Positions 17,604-26,639 of a stretch of DNA of 64,000 nt are shown here, one piece after another (positions within the stretch are counted from its first letter, which is position 1; the number at the start of each line of letters is the position of its first letter). The stretch lies in contig NZ_NSET01000022.1 of assembly GCF_009192945.1 (NCBI RefSeq), forward strand, positions 62,001 through 126,000. Direction: 5' to 3'. The DNA comes from Xanthomonas maliensis (GTDB lineage: Bacteria > Pseudomonadota > Gammaproteobacteria > Xanthomonadales > Xanthomonadaceae). The notes beneath the pieces were generated by a model that was not told the origin of the DNA, ran no database searches, and saw only the letters and a program-made list of their open reading frames with translations. The translations under genes and the position numbers were made by a program.

Positions 17604-18191
17604 ATGGTCCAGGTCGAACACAACGATACGCAGCTTTCAGATGGCGATGCGCCGACGCTGTGGACGATCGGGCATTCCACGCGGACGTGGGAGGACTTCG
17701 TTGCGTTGTTGCGTGCGCATGGCTTGGCGAGGTTGATCGATGTGCGGCGGTTTCCGGGGTCGCGGCGCTATCCGTGGTTTGCCAGCGCTACGATGGCGTC
17801 GGCGCTGGCAGCGGAGGGGGTCGGGTATCTGTGGTTGCCGTCGTTGGGCGGGCGGCGCAAGCCGCAGCCGGGCTCGCCCAATGGAGCGTGGCGCACCGCG
17901 GCGTTTCAGGGCTATGCCGATCATCTGACCAGTGCGGCGTTTGCGCAGGGTTTTGCCCAGGTGCAGGCAGCGGCAGCACGCACACGCACGGTGGTGATGT
18001 GCGCCGAGGCGCTGTGGTGGCAATGCCATCGGCGCTTGATCGCCGATCTGTGGACGCATCGCGGCGGGGCGGTGGTGCATGTGATGGGTGATGCCGCCAC
18101 CCAGGTGCATCCGTTGCATCCCCAAGCGCGTGCGCGCGGGCCGGATCTGATCTATCCGCCGCTGCAGGAAGGGCTGTTTCCGTCGCAATAG
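17604..18191 (+). CDS. DUF488 family protein
   Basis: A 195-residue protein starting 5 bases after a perfect AGGAGG. Family landmarks are TIGHSTRTWEDFVALL, LIDVRRFPGSRRYPWF, the GGRRKP loop and the VMCAEALWWQCHRRLIAD segment, where family members keep a CxE...CHR pair of cysteines. The biochemical role of DUF488 is not settled; some members occur near oxidative or metal-stress genes. It faces away from vgrG across a 234-bp gap and stands alone here. Confidence 0.85.
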   Translation: MVQVEHNDTQLSDGDAPTLWTIGHSTRTWEDFVALLRAHGLARLIDVRRFPGSRRYPWFASATMASALAAEGVGYLWLPSLGGRRKPQPGSPNGAWRTAAFQGYADHLTSAAFAQGFAQVQAAAARTRTVVMCAEALWWQCHRRLIADLWTHRGGAVVHVMGDAATQVHPLHPQARARGPDLIYPPLQEGLFPSQ

Positions 18192-18585
18192 TGCGTCGCT
18201 GACGATGCTGCCGGTGCTTGCTCAGGCTGCGCTGCGGGGGCGCGCGTTCGATTTGAACAGGGCTGGCGACCGCTGCGGTTGTGCAACGTCGCACGGGTGA
18301 TGGCGCGTTGGCACCAACGAGCACGACCGTAACGCGCACGGCTTTACGCGTCATCGCCAAGATCGGCCGACGTCGCCTGCCGGCTGGACGTGGCCGGAGT
18401 CAGGCCAGATGATAGCGACCTGGGGTCGCTGGCTGTGCAGGGGGCAGGCCGCGGCGGGTTGGGGCGTCTAGCGATTGGATCTGGATGGGGACACGTGTGA
18501 TTGCTGACATGGCTGCCGTGGCGACGGTGGCAAGGCCTGGCCGCAGGCTGCCGGGGCGTGAGGCTGCACGCAAAGGACGGCGGCG
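18192..18585. other. Gap with no recognised gene
   Basis: About 390 bp between two plus-strand genes. Frames on both strands here give Arg/Pro-rich low-complexity translations typical of GC-rich shadows. No clear terminator or regulatory motif was seen; the promoter of the hybrid kinase is expected here. Confidence 0.5.
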
Positions 18586-21477
18586 ATGAGCGCAGTGCTC
18601 TACGGCGACAGCGCGATGGCGCAGGCAACGCGCATGCACGACTGGGCGAGCACGCCGGTCGGGCCGATCGCGCAGTGGCCGGCGGCGCTGCGGCATGCGG
18701 TCAATCTGCTGCTCAATTCGCCCGAAAGCATGTACCTGGTCTGGGGCGAGTCGCTGACCTTCTTCTACAACGATGCGTACGCGCCGATCCTGGGACCGCG
18801 TGGCAAGCAGGCGCTCGGCGCGCCGTTGCGAGTGTTGTGGGCCGATGCCTTCGAGGCCGTGCGGGCGCCGATCGAAGCGGCCTTCGCCGGGCGCGCGTCG
18901 CGCTTCGAGGAACTGCCGGTCGGCATGAACCGCTATGGCACGCCGGAACAGACCTGGTGGACGTTTTCGTTCTCGCCGGTGTACCTGGACGATGGTCGGG
19001 TCGGCGGGGCGTTCTGCGTGACCAACGAGGTCACCGATCGCAAGCTGGCGCAGCTGCGGCTGGCCGACGAGCACGAGCGCTTGATCCGATTGTTCGAGCA
19101 GGCGCCGATGTTCATGGCCTTTCTGAGCGGCCCGCAGCACCGGGTGGAGTTCGTCAATCCCCGGTATTCGCGCCTGATCGGGCATCGCGAGGTCATCGGC
19201 AAGCCACTCGGCGAAGCAGTGCCGGAAGCGCGCGCGCAAGGACTGTTGCAGCCGCTGGACGAGGTCTATCGCTCCGGGCGTGCCTATACCGCCAATGCGC
19301 TGGCTTACCGCATGCAGGTCACGCCGGATGGGCCGATCGAGCAGCGTTTGCTGGATCTGGTCTACCAGCCGATCGCCGGTGCCGACGGCACGATCTCCGG
19401 CGTCTTCGTGCAGGGCCTGGACATCACCGACCGCATCAGCCTGGAGCATGCGGTGCGCGCGGCGGAGATGCGCAACCGGCAGATCCTCGACAGCGTGATG
19501 GACTACGCCATCATCGCCACCGATCTGCAAGGCCTGGTGACTGCCTGGAACGAGGGCGCGCGCCGCACGCTGGGATGGACCGAGGCCGACATGCTCGGGC
19601 AGACGCTGGAGCGCATCTTTACCCCGGAAGATGTGGCCAACGGGCAGATGCGGCGCGAGGCGGCAGCGGCGCTGGAAAGCGGCAGCGGGCTCGACGAACG
19701 CTGGCATCTGCGGCGCTCCGGCGAGCGCTTCTGGTCGCGCGGTTCGATGATGGTGCTGCGCGAGGAAAACGGCACCGCGATCGGCTTCGTCAAGGTGCTG
19801 CGCGATCGCACCGCCGAACGTGCGGCCGGCGAGGCGTTGCGCAAGAGCGAGCGTCGGCTCGATGCATTGGTGCGCGCGTCCACGCAATCGCTGTTCTCGG
19901 CCAGCGCCGATTGGAGCGTGCTGCGGCCGGAACTGGGCGAATCCGACGATGGCGCCGTGGCGCAGGCCGATCCGCAGTGGCAGCAGCAGGTGCATCCGGA
20001 CGATCGCGCGCAGCTGCAGCACGCCATTGCCACGGCCATCGCTGCAGTGACGAGCCTGGACGTGGAATACCGTGTGCTCGACGAACACGGACAGCTGGGC
20101 TGGCGACTGTTGCGCGCCGTGCCGCTGCGCGATACCCAGGGCGCCATCGTCGAATGGTTCGGCGCGGCCACCGACATCACCGACACGCGCCAGGCCGAGC
20201 AGCAGTTGCGGCAATTGACCGAGACGCTGGAAGAACGCGTGCGCGAGCGCAGCGCGGCCTTGTTGCTGGCCGAAGAGAAATTGCGCCAGAGCCAGAAGAT
20301 GGAGGCGGTGGGACAGCTCACCGGCGGGCTGGCGCACGACTTCAACAACCTGTTGACGTCGATCAGCGTGGCGCTGGAATTGCTGCAGACGCGGGTGGAC
20401 ATGGGACGCTACGACCGGCTCGAGCGCTACGTGGACATGGCGCAGGCCAGCGCGGCGCGCGCCGCTGCGCTGACCCAGCGCTTGCTCGCGTTCTCGCGTC
20501 GGCAGACGCTGGCGCCGACGGCAGTGGAGGTGGAGGCCCTGGTGGCGGGCATGCGCGAGATCATCGCGCGCACGCTGGGACCTGCGATCGACCTGCAGCT
20601 GCGTCCTGCGCCCGACGCCTGGCAGGTGTTGGTGGATGCGCCGCAGCTGGAAAATGCGCTGCTCAATCTGTGCATCAATGCGCGCGATGCCATGCCCGAG
20701 GGCGGCAGCCTGACCATCGGCATCGTCAATACCGCGCTGGCAGGTGCGGCCGCGCAGCAACTGGAACTGCCGCCGGGCGACTACGTCTGCCTGAGCGTGC
20801 AGGACACCGGCACCGGCATGAGCGCCGAGCTGCAGGACAAGGTGTTCGAACCGTTCTTCACCACCAAGCCGATCGGGCAGGGCACCGGCCTGGGCTTGTC
20901 GATGATCTATGGATTCACCCGGCAATCCGGCGGACATGTGCGCATCGCGTCCGCGCTTGGTGTGGGCACCACGATGACGCTGTACCTGCCGCGATTCTGC
21001 GGCGCGCTCACGGCAGTGGCGGTGGAGGCATCCGAGCAGGCAACGCCGACGCTGGCGGCGCAACCACGCACCGTGTTGCTGGTGGAGGACGAAGCGGCGA
21101 TCCGCATCCTGGTGTCGGAAGTGCTGCGCGAGGCCGGCTACCGGGTGATCGAAACGGCCGAAGGCAACGCGGCGGTGGAATGGCTGCGGTCTGCCGAGCC
21201 GATCGACCTGTTGGTGACCGATGTCGGCCTGACCGGTGGCTTGAACGGACGCCAGGTGGCCGATGCCGGGCGCCAGCACCGGCCCAGCCTGCCGGTGCTG
21301 TTCGTCACCGGTTACGCGGCCAGCGCTGCGGTCGGCGCCGGCCAGCTGGAGGATGGGATGGAAGTGCTGACCAAGCCGTTCCCGGCGGCCGAGCTGGAGC
21401 GCCGCGTGGGCCAACTGCTGGCGCGACACCCCACTGTCACGGCGAGCCGCAGCGACGCGTCGACGTTCGCGGGCTAG
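18586..21477 (+). CDS. Cytoplasmic PAS-rich hybrid sensor histidine kinase
   Basis: 963 residues with no signal peptide or membrane helix, so it senses a cytoplasmic cue. About four PAS-like domains occupy residues 30-545; the third contains GLVTAWNEGARRTLGWTEADMLGQ. A short coiled coil (about 545-575) leads to the HisKA box with phospho-acceptor His584 (LAHDFNNLL). A HATPase domain follows (N box NLCINARDAMPEGG, DTGTGMS, TGLGLSMIYGF). The C-terminal receiver has acidic VEDE and phospho-acceptor Asp879 (LVTDVGL), then a KPF lysine. The built-in receiver suggests a phosphorelay, but no response regulator or Hpt gene is adjacent. Its stop codon overlaps the stop of convergent ccmI. Confidence 0.93.
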   Translation: MSAVLYGDSAMAQATRMHDWASTPVGPIAQWPAALRHAVNLLLNSPESMYLVWGESLTFFYNDAYAPILGPRGKQALGAPLRVLWADAFEAVRAPIEAAFAGRASRFEELPVGMNRYGTPEQTWWTFSFSPVYLDDGRVGGAFCVTNEVTDRKLAQLRLADEHERLIRLFEQAPMFMAFLSGPQHRVEFVNPRYSRLIGHREVIGKPLGEAVPEARAQGLLQPLDEVYRSGRAYTANALAYRMQVTPDGPIEQRLLDLVYQPIAGADGTISGVFVQGLDITDRISLEHAVRAAEMRNRQILDSVMDYAIIATDLQGLVTAWNEGARRTLGWTEADMLGQTLERIFTPEDVANGQMRREAAAALESGSGLDERWHLRRSGERFWSRGSMMVLREENGTAIGFVKVLRDRTAERAAGEALRKSERRLDALVRASTQSLFSASADWSVLRPELGESDDGAVAQADPQWQQQVHPDDRAQLQHAIATAIAAVTSLDVEYRVLDEHGQLGWRLLRAVPLRDTQGAIVEWFGAATDITDTRQAEQQLRQLTETLEERVRERSAALLLAEEKLRQSQKMEAVGQLTGGLAHDFNNLLTSISVALELLQTRVDMGRYDRLERYVDMAQASAARAAALTQRLLAFSRRQTLAPTAVEVEALVAGMREIIARTLGPAIDLQLRPAPDAWQVLVDAPQLENALLNLCINARDAMPEGGSLTIGIVNTALAGAAAQQLELPPGDYVCLSVQDTGTGMSAELQDKVFEPFFTTKPIGQGTGLGLSMIYGFTRQSGGHVRIASALGVGTTMTLYLPRFCGALTAVAVEASEQATPTLAAQPRTVLLVEDEAAIRILVSEVLREAGYRVIETAEGNAAVEWLRSAEPIDLLVTDVGLTGGLNGRQVADAGRQHRPSLPVLFVTGYAASAAVGAGQLEDGMEVLTKPFPAAELERRVGQLLARHPTVTASRSDASTFAG

Positions 21478-22142
21478 CGCGGCGCGTTGCCGGCCAGGCG
21501 CGCATTGGCCAGCGCTTCGGCCGTGGCGATCCTCTCGGCCACCGCCTGCTGCATCGGCGAGCCGGAGTCCAGCAGCGCGTGCAGGTGGGTCCAGTGCATG
21601 CGCGCGGCTTGGTAGTCCTGCTGCTGGAAATCGCTGATGCCCAGCAGCCACAGCCCGCGCTGGTTGTCCGGCTCGCGCGCGACCACCTGCTGCAGGCGCG
21701 CACGCGCGGCGGTATCGATGGCGAAGTCGGCATGCGTGGCCATGTCGGCGGCCACCCAGCCGACGATGGCGGCGCTGGTGTCCGGTGCGATCTGCAGTGC
21801 GTGGGCATAGGCCGCACGCGCCTGTTCGGGATGCTGCTGCTCCTCGGCTTGCTTGGCCTCGGCCATCCAGTGATCCAGGACCTGCGTCGGCTGCGTGTCC
21901 TGCGCAGGCGGGGCGGTCTGCGGCAGCGGCGCGAGCACCGGGGAGGGCGGGTGCGTTGCCGCCGCGATCGCCGTCGGCGTACCCACCAGGCGATACAGGC
22001 CGGCCGTGGCCACTGGCACCGCCAGCGCGAGCAAGACCGGCAGCGCCAGTCCGCGGTTGCGGTGACGGCGCAGCAGCGGCAGCACCAGCATCGCCACGGC
22101 AGCGATCACCATCGCGCCGGCCAGCAACAGAAAGCCCATCAT
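21474..22142 (-). CDS. ccmI: CcmI-like cytochrome c biogenesis TPR protein
   Basis: CcmI is the apocytochrome chaperone of the haem ligation complex. The 222-residue protein has two N-terminal membrane helices (GFLLLAGAMVIAAVAMLVLP and LPVLLALAVPVATAGLY) separated by a short basic loop. A Pro-rich linker and TPR-like helices follow at about 90-215 (EQARAAYAHALQIAPD, RLQQVVAREPDNQRGLWLLG). It is the last gene of the ccm series, and its start overlaps the ccmH stop. It is shorter than classical CcmI (about 400 residues), with a reduced TPR part. Confidence 0.85.
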   Translation of the reverse strand: MMGFLLLAGAMVIAAVAMLVLPLLRRHRNRGLALPVLLALAVPVATAGLYRLVGTPTAIAAATHPPSPVLAPLPQTAPPAQDTQPTQVLDHWMAEAKQAEEQQHPEQARAAYAHALQIAPDTSAAIVGWVAADMATHADFAIDTAARARLQQVVAREPDNQRGLWLLGISDFQQQDYQAARMHWTHLHALLDSGSPMQQAVAERIATAEALANARLAGNAPR

Positions 22143-22612
22143 CACCAATCCTCGTCGGCAGTCGCCGGTGGTGCCCCGGCATGTGTGGTCGTCGCGTGCG
22201 CGCGCCGGCGCACGGTGCGCGCAACCAGCCAGCCGCCCGCGGTCAGCAGCAACGCCGGGCCGAACCACAGCAGCCAGGTGCGTGGGGTCACCGGCGGGTC
22301 GTAGAGCACGAAGTCCGAATAACGCTCGACCAGGTACTGTTTGATCTGCGCGTCGCTGCGGCCGGCCTGCAGTTGCGCGAACACCTGCCGGCGCAGATCG
22401 CGCGCGAGGGTGGCGTCCGAGTCGGCCAGGCTCTCGTTCTGGCACACCAGGCACCGCAGTTGCGCGATCAAACGTTGGTAGCGCAGTTCCTGTGCATGGT
22501 CGCGAAACGGGAGTGGGTCGACCGCCTGTGCCAGCACCGGTGCCGACAGCAGCAGGCCGAGCAACAGGATCAACAGCAGCCGCAGTTGCCTGCACCAGCG
22601 CCAGCGGCTCAT
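22142..22612 (-). CDS. ccmH: Cytochrome c maturation protein CcmH
   Basis: A membrane-anchored thiol-disulfide protein that reduces apocytochrome CXXCH for haem ligation. At 156 residues it has a cleavable signal sequence (to about VLAQA), the redox motif LRCLVCQNESLADSDA with Cys54 and Cys57, the family block YSDFVLYDPP, and a C-terminal membrane helix (TWLLWFGPALLLTAGGWLVA). The start is the ATG at 22612, overlapping ccmG. Confidence 0.95.
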   Translation of the reverse strand: MSRWRWCRQLRLLLILLLGLLLSAPVLAQAVDPLPFRDHAQELRYQRLIAQLRCLVCQNESLADSDATLARDLRRQVFAQLQAGRSDAQIKQYLVERYSDFVLYDPPVTPRTWLLWFGPALLLTAGGWLVARTVRRRAHATTTHAGAPPATADEDW

Positions 22613-23151
22613 GGTGCGTCCTCGCGCAACGCGGCGATGGCCGGTCGCAGTTCCTGCGCAATCACCGCCGGCGTCAACACGCCGATGTGCTTGTAGCGAA
22701 TCACGCCGTGGGCATCGATCAGGAAGCTTTCCGGCGCGCCATAGACGCCGAAGTCGAGTGCGGTCTGCCCACCTTCGTCGGCCACGATCAGGTGATAGGG
22801 ATTGCCCAGCCGCTGCAGCCAGGCGCGCGCCTCGTCCGGGGCGTCCTTGTAGTTGTAGCCGATCAGCGGCACGCCCAGCTGCGGTGCCTGCGCAAGCAAC
22901 ACCGGATGCTCCTCGGCACAGGCGGCGCACCAACTGCCGAACACATTGAGCAGGTAGGGATGGCCGAGCAACTGCGTGCGGGTCACGCGGTGGCCGGGCG
23001 CATCCAGACGCGGCAGGTCGAACGCCGGTGCCGGCTTGCCGATCAGCGGCGAGGGAATGTCGCGTGGGTTGTGCTGGGCATTCCAGTACAGGCCAGTGCC
23101 GAACAGCGCGGCCAGCAGCAGAAACCCCAGCAGCGGCAGCAGGCGCTTCAT
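22609..23151 (-). CDS. ccmG: Thiol:disulfide interchange protein CcmG/DsbE
   Basis: Periplasmic thioredoxin-like reductant for cytochrome c maturation. The 180-residue protein has an N-terminal membrane anchor (LLPLLGFLLLAALFG), the IGKPAPAFDLP entry strand and the active site W74-C-A-A-C78 (commonly WCxxC with Pro in related proteins). GYNYKD and the cis-Pro-type GAPESFLIDAHG segment identify the DsbE branch. ATGA overlaps link it to ccmF and ccmH. Confidence 0.96.
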   Translation of the reverse strand: MKRLLPLLGFLLLAALFGTGLYWNAQHNPRDIPSPLIGKPAPAFDLPRLDAPGHRVTRTQLLGHPYLLNVFGSWCAACAEEHPVLLAQAPQLGVPLIGYNYKDAPDEARAWLQRLGNPYHLIVADEGGQTALDFGVYGAPESFLIDAHGVIRYKHIGVLTPAVIAQELRPAIAALREDAP

Positions 23152-25130
23152 CCCTGCGCTCCCTCGGCAAGCGTGCCGCCGCTCGCCGCTGTGGTGGTGA
23201 GCGCTGCAGCCGACGGCGCGCGGAAGCGGCGCGCGGTGGCGCTGACGAACCCACCCAGCATCATCAGCAGGCCACCGGCCCAGATCCAGCGGATGAAAGG
23301 CTTGTAGTAGAGCCGCAAGGTCCAGTCGTATTCGATGTGCTGGTCGTCCAGCGGTGCGCCCAGCGCGACATACAGATCGCGGGTGATGCCGGGGTCGATC
23401 GCCGATTCGGTCTGGATCCGCTCGCTGCTGTACAGGCGCTTCTGCGGATGCAGTACGGCGATGGGGGTGCCGTCGCGGCTGACTTCCACGCGGCCCTCTT
23501 CGGCCTTCCAGTTCGGCCCATCGATCAACTGCACGCCGTCGAAACGGAATTGGTAGTCGGCGATCTGCGCGCTCTGGCCGGGCGACAGCCGCACGTCGCG
23601 CTCCACCGACAGGCTCTCGGATACCAGCACGCCGGCGACGAAGACCGCCACGCCGGCATGGGCGATCAGCATGCCGGCCATTTCCGCCGGATAGCGGCGT
23701 CCGGCGGGCAGCGTGCGCCACCGCTGCCAGGCGTAGAGCGCGGTTCCGGTCGCGACCCAGGCCGCGACGCCGATGCCGGCGATCGCGCGCGCCTGGCCGT
23801 CGGCCAAGAGGCTGGCGACCAGGGCGCAGGCGATCGCGGCGATGCCCGCGCGGGCACCCAGCGCCTGCAACGGCATCGCGTCGGCGCTGCCCCAGCGCAG
23901 ATAGGGACCGAACGGCAACAGCAGTACCACCGGCGCCATCAACAGCGGAAACAGCAAGCCGAAATACGGCGAGCCGACCGAGACCTTGCCCAGGCCGAGG
24001 CTGTCGGCAGCCAACGGGAACAGCGTGCCGAGCAACACCATCGCGGCGGCCACCGTCAGCAACAGATTGCCGATCAGGATGCCGGTCTCGCGCGAGACGG
24101 TGGCGAAGGGCTTGCCGCTGGCGATCGTCGGCGCCCGCAGCGCGTACAGCAGCAGCGCCCCCCCGACCACCGCGACCATGAACGTGAGGATGTACAGCCC
24201 GCGCCGCGGATCGGCGGCGAACGCATGCACCGAGGTCAGCACACCCGAGCGGACCAGGAAGGTGCCGAGCAGCGACAGCGAGAAGGCCAGGATCGACAGC
24301 AGGATGGTCCACGCGCGCAGGCTGCCGCGTTTTTCGGTGACGGCCTGGCTATGGATCAATGCGGTGCCGACCAGCCAGGGCATGAAGCTGGCGTTTTCCA
24401 CCGGATCCCAGAACCACCAGCCGCCCCAGCCCAGCTCCGCGTACGCCCACCAGCTGCCGGCGACGATGCCGGCGGTGAGAAAGGCCCAGGCCACATTGGT
24501 CCACGGCCGCGCCCAGCGTACCCAGGCCTGTTCCAGCTCGCCGCCGAGCAGGCCGGCGATGGCGAAGGCGAATGCCACCGAGAAGCCGACATAGCCGGTG
24601 TACAGCACCGGCGGATGGAAGGTCATGCCCGGATCCTGCAGCACCGGATTGAGCTCGGTGCCATCGAACGGAATCGGCCACAGCCGCTCGAACGGATTGG
24701 AGGTCAGCAGCACGAAGGCGAGAAAGCCGGCCGAGAGTAGTCCCAGCACCGCCAGCACGCGCGCGGCAAACACCTGTGGCAGGTGGCGGCTGCCGGCGGC
24801 CAGCAGCAGCGTCCAGCCGGCCAGCAGCACGATCCACAGCAGCAGCGAGCCCTCGTGCGCTCCCCACACCGCAGCGATGCGGTAGTACCAGGGCAGGGCG
24901 TGGTTGGCGTTGGCGGCGACGTAGCGCAGCGAGAAATCCAGCTGCAGCAGCGACCAGGCGAGCAAGCCGAACGCCAGCGCGCTGAAGACCGCCTGGCCGG
25001 TCGCGGCCGGGCGTGCCACTGCCATCAGCGCGGCATTGCCACGCCAAGCGCCCACCAGCGGCAACACGCCTTGCAGCAGCGCCAGCAGCAGCGCCAGGAT
25101 CAGCGCGATCTGGCCGAGTTCGGCCGTCAT
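23148..25130 (-). CDS. ccmF: Haem lyase subunit CcmF
   Basis: Core membrane enzyme of system I that attaches haem to apocytochrome c. The ATG at 25130 (MTAELGQIALILALL) gives 660 residues, the normal size; a longer frame adds non-homologous sequence. The haem-handling WWD motif appears as GWGGWWFWDPVENASFMPWL, with multiple membrane helices and conserved blocks such as PFERLWPIPFDGTELNP and HPPVLYTGYVGF. A periplasmic domain lies near the C-terminus before the last helix. A 76-bp gap separates it from ccmE upstream. Confidence 0.96.
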   Translation of the reverse strand: MTAELGQIALILALLLALLQGVLPLVGAWRGNAALMAVARPAATGQAVFSALAFGLLAWSLLQLDFSLRYVAANANHALPWYYRIAAVWGAHEGSLLLWIVLLAGWTLLLAAGSRHLPQVFAARVLAVLGLLSAGFLAFVLLTSNPFERLWPIPFDGTELNPVLQDPGMTFHPPVLYTGYVGFSVAFAFAIAGLLGGELEQAWVRWARPWTNVAWAFLTAGIVAGSWWAYAELGWGGWWFWDPVENASFMPWLVGTALIHSQAVTEKRGSLRAWTILLSILAFSLSLLGTFLVRSGVLTSVHAFAADPRRGLYILTFMVAVVGGALLLYALRAPTIASGKPFATVSRETGILIGNLLLTVAAAMVLLGTLFPLAADSLGLGKVSVGSPYFGLLFPLLMAPVVLLLPFGPYLRWGSADAMPLQALGARAGIAAIACALVASLLADGQARAIAGIGVAAWVATGTALYAWQRWRTLPAGRRYPAEMAGMLIAHAGVAVFVAGVLVSESLSVERDVRLSPGQSAQIADYQFRFDGVQLIDGPNWKAEEGRVEVSRDGTPIAVLHPQKRLYSSERIQTESAIDPGITRDLYVALGAPLDDQHIEYDWTLRLYYKPFIRWIWAGGLLMMLGGFVSATARRFRAPSAAALTTTAASGGTLAEGAQG

Positions 25131-25206
25131 GGCAGCGGCCGGGTGAGCAGGGCAGGAAGCATCGGCAAGCGCAGCGATGCCGACGGAAAACCACGCAATC
25201 CAGTCA

Positions 25207-25674
25207 TCAACGCGATACCGGCGGCACGGCGGTGGTGGCCAGTCGCTTGCCGGCGTGGCCTTCGGCCATCGCGTCCTTGAGTTCCTTCGGCATGTAGGTC
25301 TCGTCGTGCTTGGCCAGCACCTCGGTGGCGAGGAAACGGCCATTGTGCAGATGACCGCTGGCGATCACCGATTGGTTGTCGCGGAACAGGTCCGGCAGGA
25401 TGCCGGTGTACTCGACCTGGGTGGCGGCGTGTTTGTCGATGACGGTGAAATGCACGGTCAGGCTGTCGCGGGCGCGCTGGATCGAGCCGGCCTTGACCAT
25501 GCCGCCGAGGCGGAATTGTCGATAGCCGGCAGCCTCGCCGGCCTGCAGCTGGCTAGGCGTGAACAGGTAGCTCATGTTCCGCTGCAGCGCCAGCACGATC
25601 AGCGTCACGGCCAGCGCAGCGGCGGCCAGTACCGCCAGCACCCACCACAAGCGGCGACTGCGGGTGGCGTTCAT
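25207..25674 (-). CDS. ccmE: Haem chaperone CcmE
   Basis: Periplasmic carrier that binds haem covalently and hands it to CcmF. The 155-residue protein has an N-terminal membrane anchor, [11 protein letters not shown] and [12 protein letters not shown] strands, and the haem-binding [10 protein letters not shown] with His123 and Tyr127. A short disordered tail follows. The ATG at 25674 overlaps ccmD; the longer frame upstream is the ccmD shadow. Confidence 0.96.
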   Translation of the reverse strand: MNATRSRRLWWVLAVLAAAALAVTLIVLALQRNMSYLFTPSQLQAGEAAGYRQFRLGGMVKAGSIQRARDSLTVHFTVIDKHAATQVEYTGILPDLFRDNQSVIASGHLHNGRFLATEVLAKHDETYMPKELKDAMAEGHAGKRLATTAVPPVSR

Positions 25675-25874
25675 GGCGCTTCGCGCTCCAGGGCGGCAGC
25701 GACGTGCTGTGGTCGATGCGGCGTGTGACGACGCAGGCGTCCGCGCAGTTCGCGCGCCAGCCGGCGCCGACGCAGCCACGGCGTCAGCAGATCGATCAGC
25801 AGCACCAGCACGAACAGTGCATAGGCGGTCCATACGTAGTGGCCGTAGCCACCCATCGCCAGCCAGCTGCTCAT
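25671..25874 (-). CDS. ccmD: Haem exporter accessory protein CcmD
   Basis: A small membrane protein that helps release holo-CcmE from the CcmC complex. It is 67 residues with the family start [20 protein letters not shown], one membrane helix ([14 protein letters not shown]) and a strongly basic tail ([15 protein letters not shown]). ATGA-type overlaps join it to both neighbours. Confidence 0.92.
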   Translation of the reverse strand: MSSWLAMGGYGHYVWTAYALFVLVLLIDLLTPWLRRRRLARELRGRLRRHTPHRPQHVAAALEREAP

Positions 25875-26629
25875 GCGCTGCGCTCCGCCAGCACGCTGCG
25901 GCGCACCCACTCCTTGCCGCTATCCACCGCCAGCAAGTCCACCCGCACGCGCCCGCACAGGCTGGCCAGGTAGTAGCACTTGGTCGCCAGCAGCATGGTC
26001 AGCAGCGGCCACAGCATGTCTGCGCTCATCTTGGAGGGGCCGAGCAGACGCACCGTCGAGCCTTGGTGCAAGGTGTTCCACCACACCACCGAGTAATGCA
26101 CGATCGGCAGATTGACCAGGCCCACCAAGGCGAGCAGTCCCGCTGCGCGCATCGCCTGGCGACGGTCTTCCACCGCGTGGTACAGGCCAAGTACGCCCAG
26201 ATACAGGAACAGCAGCAACAGCTCGGACGTCAGCCGGGCATCCCAGGTCCACCAGGTGCCCCACATCGGCTTGCCCCAGAGCGAGCCGGTGCACAGGGTG
26301 ATGAAGGTGAACGCCGCGCCGATCGGTGCCGAGGCCATCGTGACCACTTCGGCCAGCTTGATCCGCCACACCAGCGCAATGAAGGCCGACACGCCCATCG
26401 CCGCATAGATGAAAAGACTCATCCAGGCACTGGGCACGTGGATGAAGATGATGCGGTAGGCATCGTGCTGCTGGTAATCCGGCGGTGCCACCACCAAGCC
26501 GCCATAGAGCGCAAGCGCGCCGCTCAGTACGGCCAGCGCCAGCGCCCAGGGCTGCACGATGCCGGCAACGCGATGGGCGATCGGCGGCGAGCTGAGTTTG
26601 TGCAACCACAAGGGAATCCACTGCGCCAT
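25871..26629 (-). CDS. ccmC: Haem-handling protein CcmC
   Basis: CcmC loads haem onto CcmE. The 252-residue protein has six membrane helices and the WWD motif [14 protein letters not shown], with flanking conserved His residues (HVPSAW and [17 protein letters not shown]). The ATG at 26629 lies 10 bp after the subtilase stop, so it is probably read from the upstream sigma-factor operon. The usual upstream genes ccmA and ccmB are absent here; if the cell has them, they lie elsewhere. Confidence 0.96.
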   Translation of the reverse strand: MAQWIPLWLHKLSSPPIAHRVAGIVQPWALALAVLSGALALYGGLVVAPPDYQQHDAYRIIFIHVPSAWMSLFIYAAMGVSAFIALVWRIKLAEVVTMASAPIGAAFTFITLCTGSLWGKPMWGTWWTWDARLTSELLLLFLYLGVLGLYHAVEDRRQAMRAAGLLALVGLVNLPIVHYSVVWWNTLHQGSTVRLLGPSKMSADMLWPLLTMLLATKCYYLASLCGRVRVDLLAVDSGKEWVRRSVLAERSA

Positions 26630-26639
26630 GGCGTCTTCC

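Noticed and set aside
15402-18191. A 929-codon plus-strand frame antisense to vgrG running into the DUF488 gene
   Set aside because: Only the last 195 codons (from 17604, after AGGAGG) encode a recognisable protein. The rest is the reverse of vgrG.
18400-22224. A 1274-codon open frame on the minus strand opposite the hybrid kinase
   Set aside because: It has Arg/Ala/His-rich low-complexity content without domains and lies antisense to a kinase with clear HisKA, HATPase and receiver motifs. It is a GC-rich shadow frame.
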